Position numbers and translations under genes: made by a program. This document shows positions 1 through 4,955 of a stretch of 5,837 nucleotides of DNA, one piece after another. Source of the DNA: Candidatus Methanoperedentaceae archaeon (GTDB lineage Archaea > Halobacteriota > Methanosarcinia > Methanosarcinales > Methanoperedenaceae); contig DUGO01000215.1 of assembly GCA_013331375.1 (NCBI GenBank), forward strand, positions 1 through 5,837. The letters run 5' to 3'. Every line of letters starts with the position of its first letter. The stretch's first letter is position 1. Below the pieces are notes generated by a model, which did not search any database, was not told the DNA's origin, and was given only the letters and a program-made list of their open reading frames with translations.

Positions 1-23
1 TCCTAACGCTATATTCATTATTA

Positions 24-38
24 AGTAATTGCATTACT
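24..38. promoter_or_regulatory. AT-rich inverted repeat upstream of the small membrane-protein gene (candidate operator)
   Basis: AGTAAT and ATTACT form perfect 6-bp arms around a TGC spacer, ending 6 bases before the ATG at 45. A weak TATA-like stretch (TATATT, about 10-15) lies just upstream and would place transcription start near 36-40. The repeat would then sit between TATA box and start site, a usual place for archaeal repressors to bind. The symmetry is read directly; the operator role is inference, and a 6-bp repeat in AT-rich DNA can arise by chance. Confidence 0.3.
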
Positions 39-44
39 GCGCAG

Positions 45-242
45 ATGAAGAAAAAATCAGCCGAGATAGCAGGTACGATAGCATCACTCGCGCTCCTGGT
101 GCTTATGCTGTACGCATCCGGGGTGCTCTCGCCGCGATATTCGCATTATGGTTTCGCAGCATCCATTGTGCTGTTCATAGCGGTCGTAAGCGCCCTTGGG
201 ATAAGGCTTGCAGGAATGAAGGACGAAATATCAGCTCAATAA
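45..242 (+). CDS. Small two-helix membrane protein of unknown function
   Basis: This 65-residue protein is not one I recognise. It starts with a basic MKKK, then has a hydrophobic segment at about residues 8-28, a short polar loop (about 29-35, SPRYSHY) and a second hydrophobic segment at about 36-57, ending in a short charged tail (MKDEISAQ). The pattern predicts a helical hairpin in the membrane with both ends in the cytoplasm. There is no cleavable signal peptide and no cysteine or metal motif. The start is uncertain: no clear SD precedes the ATG at 45, and the frame stays open to the left edge, so a longer N-terminus cannot be excluded, although the upstream codons are AT-rich and unlike coding sequence. 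Its stop overlaps the end of the convergent CBS regulator by 7 nt. The two-helix architecture suggests a real gene, but no function can be given. Confidence 0.6.
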   Translation: MKKKSAEIAGTIASLALLVLMLYASGVLSPRYSHYGFAASIVLFIAVVSALGIRLAGMKDEISAQ

Positions 243-1111
243 ACCGCAAGCTTGTGCAAGATGTCAGTCTTTGTGATAAGCCCTGCATACTCCCCGTCAA
301 CCCGTACAAGAAGCCTGCCCACGTTCGTATCTGCGAAGACCTTAATCACTTCGTACAGCGGGGAGTTTCCGTCAACGGATATAATGTTCTTCGACATGAT
401 GTCCTTGATTTTCAGGGTCATCTTGCCTTCTGCAAGCGTGCGCGCGATATCAGTGAGCGTGACAATGCCCTCAATCCTGCCCTTGTCCTCCACGGGCGCG
501 CCGTGGATGTTGTGTTTGGAAAGAATCCTCGATGCTTCCTGGATTGTGGCGTTAGCGGGTATCTTCACAAGCTTTGTGGTCAGGTATTCCTTCACCGGCT
601 TCTTTGGCGCCGAGACCATTTCAGTTATTGCGAAAAGAATAGAGTTGGTTGTATCGTCGCGCCCTATGACCTCACCCCGCATCACGAGCTTGTTCACAGG
701 AGTGGGTCCTATCTGCAGCGAATCACCCCTGTCGAACTCCCTGATGTCGCCGATTACCCTCACGATACCGTTGCAAAGGTAGGGGTGCCTGAGCGTGGTG
801 AATGAAATTTCGGCAGCGGTCGCATTCTGGACTTCCTGACCATTCCTCTTCAGGGGTACCACGGTCTCCTTTTCCATCTCGGTTATACTGAGCGCCTTGT
901 ACGTATCCTTTGTCGGCTTATAGCCCCCTTTTGGTCCGGGAACCCCTTCAACAAGCTGAAGCGATTTCAATGACTGCATCTGGTTCCTTACCGTGCCCGG
1001 GCTCCTCGATATGACCTCAGCCACTTCTTCCCCTTTGACCGCGCGCTTATGCTGGCGGTACAGTGTTATTAATGCTGTTAATATCTCTTTCTGGATTGGT
1101 GTTAGCTCCAT
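236..1111 (-). CDS. HTH transcriptional regulator with two C-terminal CBS domains (COG2524-like)
   Basis: From the ATG at 1111 the protein has 291 residues. Residues 1-72 form a winged helix-turn-helix (LTPIQKEIL start; probable recognition helix about 37-50, SPGTVRNQMQSLKS, then a GPKGGY wing). Residues about 80-165 are a linker domain of the kind seen in archaeal HTH-CBS proteins. Two CBS motifs follow at about 173-226 (HGAPVED, GIVTLTDIAR) and 238-289 (VGRLLVRVDGEYAGLITKTD). Paired CBS motifs usually bind adenine nucleotides or S-adenosylmethionine, so it probably links gene expression to such a ligand; targets are unknown. A TTG at 1129 would add six residues, but ATG 1111 is preferred: GGAAGG (1121-1116) lies 4 nt upstream and the TATA box puts the transcript start near 1125, downstream of most of the TTG option. 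It is divergent from dph2 and may regulate itself or that gene. Confidence 0.85.
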   Translation of the reverse strand: MELTPIQKEILTALITLYRQHKRAVKGEEVAEVISRSPGTVRNQMQSLKSLQLVEGVPGPKGGYKPTKDTYKALSITEMEKETVVPLKRNGQEVQNATAAEISFTTLRHPYLCNGIVRVIGDIREFDRGDSLQIGPTPVNKLVMRGEVIGRDDTTNSILFAITEMVSAPKKPVKEYLTTKLVKIPANATIQEASRILSKHNIHGAPVEDKGRIEGIVTLTDIARTLAEGKMTLKIKDIMSKNIISVDGNSPLYEVIKVFADTNVGRLLVRVDGEYAGLITKTDILHKLAVY

Positions 1112-1125
1112 GCGGTCCTTCCCAT

Positions 1126-1143
1126 ACAATTGTTAATGATTAA
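1126..1143. promoter_or_regulatory. Two small palindromes at the start-site region of the CBS regulator (candidate autoregulatory operator)
   Basis: ACAATTGT (1126-1133) is a perfect 8-bp palindrome. It abuts TTAAT-G-ATTAA (1133-1143), an inverted repeat with 5-bp arms. Both lie between the minus-strand TATA box (1148-1155) and the regulator start codon, at the expected transcription start. A winged-HTH protein bound here would block its own promoter. The symmetry is read directly; the function is inference. Confidence 0.3.
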
Positions 1144-1147
1144 AAGA

Positions 1148-1155
1148 AATATAAA
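1148..1155 (-). promoter_or_regulatory. TATA box for the HTH-CBS regulator
   Basis: On the minus strand this reads TTTATATT, close to the archaeal TATA consensus. With about 25-27 nt to the start site, transcription would begin near 1125, giving a leader of roughly 14 nt that contains the SD GGAAGG at 1121-1116 before the ATG at 1111. This geometry decides the start codon of the regulator. Confidence 0.55.
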
Positions 1156-1195
1156 TAGGTATTGTTCACTCCATTTTTCAAACCATGCTGAATGC

Positions 1196-1211
1196 TATTA
1201 AATACTATAAA
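1196..1211 (+). promoter_or_regulatory. TATA-like promoter element for dph2
   Basis: TATTAAATA runs into CTATAAA in the otherwise mixed-composition region 32-48 bases before the dph2 ATG. Either half could be the TATA box. Predicted start sites fall at about 1227 to 1235, giving a leader of roughly 9-17 nt. No well-spaced SD is visible: GGGA at 1238-1241 is only 2 nt from the ATG. Translation from a very short leader is therefore likely. Confidence 0.45.
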
Positions 1212-1243
1212 GGAACTACACATTAAGCTTTCGCATCGGGAAC

Positions 1244-2221
1244 ATGGATACATTTCAACTTGATATTGACTGTGTGATCGAAATCGTGAAGAGACGGGGT
1301 GCCCGCTGCGTGGGGCTCCAATTCCCTGAAGGATTGAAGAGGCGGGCGGGGGATGTAGCGGAAGCAATTGAAAAGAATACCGGAGCTGCTGTCCTTATAT
1401 CTGGGAACCCCTGCTTCGGAGCCTGCGATGTGGATATGCAGCTCGCGCAGATGGTCGATATCATGTTCCACTTCGGGCATTCAAGCATGGGCGATCAGGG
1501 CAATGTCGTGTTCATTGAGGCGCGCTCTGATGCAGACCCTGTGCCTGCAGTGGAAAAAGCACTCGAGTTCCTTGACTCGCACAGGATAGGCATAATAACC
1601 ACAGTGCAGCACGCGCATAAGCTGGATGATGTCCGCGATTTTCTTGAAAAGAGGGGTAAGGTGTGCGTGACTGGCAGGGGCAGTTCCAGGGTGAAGTACC
1701 CTGGACAGGTGATCGGGTGCAGTTTCGATGCCGCGCGCATCGACTGCGACGAGCTCCTGTACATCGGGAGCGGGCTTTTCCATCCGATTGGCGCTGCGCT
1801 TGCAACGGGAAAAAGGGTGGTGGCTGCAGACCCGCTGACAATGCACGTCGAGGTTGTCAGAACTGATAAGGTTATCAAAAAGAGAAGCGCGGTGATTGCA
1901 AAAGCTATGGACGCAAAGAGCATCGGCATAATCGCATCCACCAAGTCAGGTCAAAAGCGCATGGCGCTCGCCCGGGAATTAAAGCTGTTGGCTGAAAAGC
2001 ACAACAGGGAAGCAGCCATAATCGTGATGGACCTTGTGACTCCGGAGCAGCTTTTGAACTTCAAATTCGATGCGTTCGTGAACACCGCATGCCCGCGCAT
2101 TGCCATAGACGATGCAGGGCGGTTCCATGCCCCGATGCTTTCCCCGAAGGAGCTTGAGATTGTGCTCGGCGAGAGGGAATGGGACATAACATTCGATGAA
2201 ATAACCGACACGGAGAATTGA
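1244..2221 (+). CDS. dph2: 2-(3-amino-3-carboxypropyl)histidine synthase, diphthamide biosynthesis enzyme Dph2
   Basis: The 325-residue protein matches the archaeal Dph2 family in length and motifs. Dph2 catalyses the first step of diphthamide synthesis: an unusual 4Fe-4S radical SAM-type reaction that moves the 3-amino-3-carboxypropyl group of S-adenosylmethionine onto a histidine of elongation factor 2. Three cysteines, one from each domain, hold the cluster. Candidates here are C61 in NPCFGACD (C57 is nearby), C159 in VIGCSFD and C283 in [11 protein letters not shown]. Other family signatures are VGLQFPEGL (residues 23-31), [10 protein letters not shown] (174-183) and the STKSGQKR segment (232-239). 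In archaea one protein forms a homodimer in the cytoplasm. It appears to have its own promoter. pyrD starts 36 nt after its stop, with a separate TATA-like sequence between them, so co-transcription with the pyr genes is possible but not required. Confidence 0.93.
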   Translation: MDTFQLDIDCVIEIVKRRGARCVGLQFPEGLKRRAGDVAEAIEKNTGAAVLISGNPCFGACDVDMQLAQMVDIMFHFGHSSMGDQGNVVFIEARSDADPVPAVEKALEFLDSHRIGIITTVQHAHKLDDVRDFLEKRGKVCVTGRGSSRVKYPGQVIGCSFDAARIDCDELLYIGSGLFHPIGAALATGKRVVAADPLTMHVEVVRTDKVIKKRSAVIAKAMDAKSIGIIASTKSGQKRMALARELKLLAEKHNREAAIIVMDLVTPEQLLNFKFDAFVNTACPRIAIDDAGRFHAPMLSPKELEIVLGEREWDITFDEITDTEN

Positions 2222-2225
2222 TAAG

Positions 2226-2240
2226 AAATAAATAATTATA
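2226..2240 (+). promoter_or_regulatory. AT-rich TATA-like element for the pyrD-pyrK-FAH operon
   Basis: AAATAAATAATTATA fills most of the short dph2-pyrD gap. If the TATA centre is near 2231-2233, transcription would start at or a few bases from the pyrD ATG at 2258. The sequence just before that ATG (TATTAGAGTC) has no good SD, which also fits a leaderless or near-leaderless transcript. The composition is visible; the start-site position is inferred. Confidence 0.45.
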
Positions 2241-2257
2241 GCCCATCTATTAGAGTC

Positions 2258-3175
2258 ATGTCGCGGGACATCACAATCGAGCTCACAGGACTTCATCTTG
2301 GGAACCCGGTACTGCTTGCTGCAGGCATACTCGGAAGCACGGGCGCTTCCCTGAAGCGTGCCGCGGCTTCCGGGGCAGGTGCGGTGGTCACGAAATCGAT
2401 AGGAACAGTCCCAAAACCCGGGCATCCCAATCCCACCATGGCGGAGACTGCATGCGGGTTCCTGAACGCGCTCGGGCTCCCAAACCCGTCATACAGGGAG
2501 TTTGCGGATGAGCTGCGGGTGGCAAAAGAAGGCGGCGTGCCAGTCATAGCCAGCATCTTCGGTGCTGACGCCAGGGAATTCAGGGAGGTGGCAGAGGGGC
2601 TTGCTGGAGCGGATGCGTACGAGCTCAACCTGAGCTGCCCGCATGCGGAAGGCTACGGCGCCATGGTAGGAACTGACCCAGGTCTTGTGGAGGAGCTCAC
2701 GGCTGCGGTGAAGGACTGCACGCGTGCGCCAGTATGGGCAAAGCTCACGCCCAACGTGACAAACATCACAGGGATAGGTCTTGCGGCGCAGAGGGGAGGC
2801 GCGGACGCGGTTGTCGCCATAAACACAGTGCGCGGCATGGCAATTGATATCGAAAGCGGCTACCCGGTGCTCGGGAATAAGTTTGGCGGTCTCAGCGGAC
2901 CTTCGATAAAACCCATAGCGATCAAGGCAGTGTACGACCTGTACGAAGCTCTCGATATACCAGTGATAGGCGTGGGCGGCATAAGCTCATGGCAGGATGC
3001 GGTCGAGATGATAATGGCAGGCGCTGCGTCTGTGCAGATAGGTACGGCTGCAGGTCGCGACCCGGAAATATTCAGGAAGGTGGCGTCAGGCATAATATCA
3101 TATCTCGACAGCAACCGGTGGGAGCTATCTGATATACGCGGGCTCGCCCATGAGGTGACGTATGCCAGTGATTGA
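2258..3175 (+). CDS. pyrD: Dihydroorotate dehydrogenase class 1B, catalytic subunit PyrD
   Basis: The 305-residue FMN enzyme oxidises dihydroorotate to orotate in de novo pyrimidine synthesis. It shows the flavin TIM-barrel signatures of the family: TKSIGTVPKPG (residues 45-55), NALGLPN (70-76), NLSCPH with the catalytic base C127, WAKLTPNVTN with K162, INTVRGM (188-194), GGLSGPSIKP (210-219), and the FMN-phosphate motifs IGVGGI (237-242) and QIGTA (260-264). A cysteine rather than a serine as base, together with the adjacent pyrK, identifies class 1B, a cytoplasmic PyrD2-PyrK2 heterotetramer that normally passes electrons to NAD+. Its last 14 nt overlap pyrK, so the subunits are probably translated in step. 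No other pyrimidine gene is in the window. Confidence 0.95.
   Translation: MSRDITIELTGLHLGNPVLLAAGILGSTGASLKRAAASGAGAVVTKSIGTVPKPGHPNPTMAETACGFLNALGLPNPSYREFADELRVAKEGGVPVIASIFGADAREFREVAEGLAGADAYELNLSCPHAEGYGAMVGTDPGLVEELTAAVKDCTRAPVWAKLTPNVTNITGIGLAAQRGGADAVVAINTVRGMAIDIESGYPVLGNKFGGLSGPSIKPIAIKAVYDLYEALDIPVIGVGGISSWQDAVEMIMAGAASVQIGTAAGRDPEIFRKVASGIISYLDSNRWELSDIRGLAHEVTYASD
3152..3158 (+). promoter_or_regulatory. Shine-Dalgarno sequence of pyrK inside the pyrD end
   Basis: GAGGTGA, complementary to the archaeal 16S rRNA tail, has its GAGG core 6 nt before the ATG at 3162. It supports that start and hence the 14-nt overlap with pyrD. Confidence 0.7.
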
Positions 3176-3920
3176 AAAAGTCATCGATGAGACGCCGTAC
3201 ATCCGCACATTCGTGCTTGACAGGACATTCAGGGCAAACCCGGGTCAGTACGTAATGGTCTGGGTGAGAGGGGTTGACGAGGTACCCATGTCGCTTTCAT
3301 ACGAAAATGCCATCACAGTGCAGAAAGTCGGGGATGCCACATCCGCGATGTTCGGGCTTGGCAAAGGTGACAGGCTGGGGGTGCGCGGACCCTACGGGAA
3401 CGGGTTTACGCTCACGGGCAGGTCTATCCTGGTAATAGCCGGAGGTGTCGGGGCTGCGCCGCTTGCAAGCCTTGCCGAGCTTGCGCATTCCAGCGGGATA
3501 TCGGTGACCACCCTGCTCGGGGCGAGGACAAAGACTGAGCTTTTGTTCGCAGAGCGGTTCAGGCAGGCGGGTGAGCTCAGGATAGCCACTGATGACGGTT
3601 CGTTCGGGCATGCTGGCTTTGTCACCCAGTTACTCGAGCGCACGGACTTAAGCGATTTTGACGGGATATACACCTGCGGTCCCGAGCAGATGATGGCACG
3701 CATACTTAATATAGTGAAGGACTCAATGTTAGACAGGATTCAGTTGAGCCTTCACAGGTACATCAAATGCGGGTTTGGGATATGCGGCGCCTGCTGCATA
3801 GACCCGGAGGGTCTGCGGGTCTGCGCCGACGGACCAGTGTTCACTGGCATCCGGCTTGCGAATAGCGAGTTCGGGAAGTACAGGCGAAACGAGTGCGGCA
3901 TGAAGGTGCATGTTCAATGA
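3162..3920 (+). CDS. pyrK: Dihydroorotate dehydrogenase electron-transfer subunit PyrK
   Basis: This 252-residue protein has the ferredoxin-reductase layout of PyrK: an N-terminal FAD-binding barrel (about 1-85, with NPGQYVM and GPYGNGF), a central NAD-binding domain (about 86-185, with IAGGVGAAPL and TCGPEQMM), and a C-terminal 2Fe-2S segment with C203, C208, C211 and C221 (spacing CX4CX2CX9C) followed by DGPVF. C212 is an extra neighbouring cysteine. It carries electrons from PyrD FMN through the iron-sulfur centre and FAD to NAD+. In the FAD motif, bacterial PyrK has Arg in an RPxS pattern; here the segment reads VPMS (residues 41-44), so that arginine is missing. This may be a lineage feature or reflect a different cofactor grip. 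The gene overlaps pyrD by 14 nt and the FAH gene by 4 nt. Confidence 0.92.
   Translation: MPVIEKVIDETPYIRTFVLDRTFRANPGQYVMVWVRGVDEVPMSLSYENAITVQKVGDATSAMFGLGKGDRLGVRGPYGNGFTLTGRSILVIAGGVGAAPLASLAELAHSSGISVTTLLGARTKTELLFAERFRQAGELRIATDDGSFGHAGFVTQLLERTDLSDFDGIYTCGPEQMMARILNIVKDSMLDRIQLSLHRYIKCGFGICGACCIDPEGLRVCADGPVFTGIRLANSEFGKYRRNECGMKVHVQ
3902..3908 (+). promoter_or_regulatory. Shine-Dalgarno sequence of the FAH-family gene
   Basis: GAAGGTG lies 8 nt before the ATG at 3917, inside the last codons of pyrK. It selects this ATG over the in-frame GTG at 3893, which has no comparable site. Confidence 0.65.
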
Positions 3921-4651
3921 TAGGACGGTTCAGGCACGGCACTGAGATATTATGCGGGCAGGTTGAGGAGGACCACGTCAGGGTTGACAGGGGGATGTAC
4001 TATGACACGTTCCATCTCGAAAACCTGAAGATACTGCCTCCTGTGTCCCCGAGCAAGATAGTCTGCGCAGGATTGAATTATGTTGACCATGCACGGGAGC
4101 TCGGCATGGACATCCCGGAGCGACCCGTGATATTCCTCAAGCCTCCATCGGCTGTGATCGGACAGGACGACAAGATCGTATATCCCCCGCAGAGCCGCCA
4201 GGTGGATTTCGAGGCTGAGCTTGCGGTCGTCATAGGCAAGCGGTGCAAAAACGTGAGCCGTGAGAATGCGGTTGAAGTCATATTCGGCTACACATGCTTC
4301 AACGATGTGACTGCGCGCGACCTGCAGAAAGAAGACAGGCAGTGGACAAGGTCAAAGAGCTTTGATACTTTCGCGCCCATCGGACCATATATTGTCGAGG
4401 CGAAGGACGTGGATGCCGGGAACCTCAGGATAATGTCAAGGGTCAACGGGGAAGTCAGGCAGGACTCAAGCACATCGAATTTCATATTCGACATACCCTA
4501 TCTTGTGGAATTTATCTCGCACATCATGACGCTAGAGCGCGGCGACGTAATAGCCACTGGCACGCCTCACGGTGTGGGAGAGCTGTTCGTCCATGATGTG
4601 GTCGAGATAGACATAGAGGGAATCGGGATATTGAGGAACGAAGTGGTTTAA
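3917..4651 (+). CDS. Fumarylacetoacetate hydrolase (FAH) family protein
   Basis: From the ATG at 3917 the protein has 244 residues, the usual size of a single-domain FAH/MhpD-type enzyme (COG0179). Visible family marks are the GLNYVDHA active-site segment (residues 52-59; H58), the divalent-metal ligands E99 and E101 in DFEAEL plus D130 in GYTCFNDVTARD, K147 in the RSKSFDTFAPIGP segment (145-157), and the TGTPHGVG loop near the C-terminus. All expected metal ligands are present, so it should be an active Mg/Mn enzyme on a 2-oxo/enol acid. The family includes acylpyruvate hydrolases, decarboxylases, isomerases and oxaloacetate tautomerases, and the sequence alone does not choose between them. 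The start overlaps the pyrK stop as ATGA, which indicates translational coupling with dihydroorotate dehydrogenase. Oxaloacetate (an aspartate precursor) would be a sensible link, but that is inference. Confidence 0.9.
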   Translation: MIGRFRHGTEILCGQVEEDHVRVDRGMYYDTFHLENLKILPPVSPSKIVCAGLNYVDHARELGMDIPERPVIFLKPPSAVIGQDDKIVYPPQSRQVDFEAELAVVIGKRCKNVSRENAVEVIFGYTCFNDVTARDLQKEDRQWTRSKSFDTFAPIGPYIVEAKDVDAGNLRIMSRVNGEVRQDSSTSNFIFDIPYLVEFISHIMTLERGDVIATGTPHGVGELFVHDVVEIDIEGIGILRNEVV

Positions 4652-4667
4652 GCTGCAGGACTACAGC
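4652..4667. other. Small inverted repeat at the convergent FAH/DUF424 junction
   Basis: GCTGCAG and CTACAGC are near-complementary arms 2 bases apart, spanning the 9-nt gap and the DUF424 stop. On the minus strand the stem has a G-U wobble and no mismatch; on the plus strand there is one mismatch. The two innermost pairs must open to make a loop, leaving about 5 bp. No T-tract follows. It could mark the 3' ends of both operons, but evidence for a terminator is weak. Confidence 0.2.
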
Positions 4668-4951
4668 CGCATCATGATGGCGTGAGGCACGCCTTCGACC
4701 ATGATAACGTTCCCGGGCTCAATCACACCGCAGGCGACGGCACATCCGACCGCCCTCTCGCCTGTGAAGTTGCCTGTGGTGGCTCCCTGGAGAGCCCTTT
4801 TGACATCCTCGTCCGATACCTTCTCACCCCTGTAAAAATCCTCATTGGCTCTAAGGGTGCGCCCCCCCTCCCTGAAGCACCGCCCTATGAGCTCGCTGTC
4901 GCACACCGCGACAAGGACATTGGTATCAGATGTGAATATTTTCATGTACAT
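4661..4951 (-). CDS. DUF424 family protein (archaeal, function unknown)
   Basis: This 96-residue soluble protein has the pattern of DUF424 (COG2412), a small family found mainly in archaea with no assigned biochemical role. Recognisable parts are VAVCDSELIGRCFREGG near the N-terminus (residues 14-30), FYRGEKVSDEDVKRAL (39-54), ATTGNFTGERAVGCAV (57-72) and the C-terminal GNVIMVEGVPHA (80-91). It starts 4 nt after the mcm stop, so the two are almost surely co-transcribed. A second ATG at 4945 (residue 3) gives the more typical MKIF start; GTGAT in the mcm end lies 9 nt before that ATG but only 3 nt before the first, so the shorter form is at least as likely. It converges with the FAH gene, 9 nt apart. 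Family assignment is fairly secure; the role is unknown. Confidence 0.85.
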   Translation of the reverse strand: MYMKIFTSDTNVLVAVCDSELIGRCFREGGRTLRANEDFYRGEKVSDEDVKRALQGATTGNFTGERAVGCAVACGVIEPGNVIMVEGVPHAIMMRL

Positions 4952-4955
4952 GTTA

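Noticed and set aside
29..805. A 258-codon open plus-strand frame opposite the CBS regulator, and a 176-codon one at 252-782
   Set aside because: Both lie antisense to a clearly conserved HTH-CBS gene, show no domain pattern, and the first also overlaps the small membrane-protein gene. They are open by codon bias of the true gene.
1127..1129. TTG start for the CBS regulator, adding six residues
   Set aside because: The TATA box position puts transcription start near 1125, and the ATG at 1111 has a good SD, so the TTG is unlikely to be used.
1481..2425. Several minus-strand open frames of 100-150 codons across dph2 and the dph2-pyrD gap
   Set aside because: They are shadows of dph2 and pyrD, whose motifs are unmistakable. 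The shadow proteins show no recognisable fold or suitable start signals.
3893..3916. GTG start at 3893 for the FAH-family gene, adding eight residues
   Set aside because: The ATG at 3917 has a GAAGGTG site 8 nt upstream and the classic ATGA overlap with the pyrK stop; the extra residues show no family similarity.
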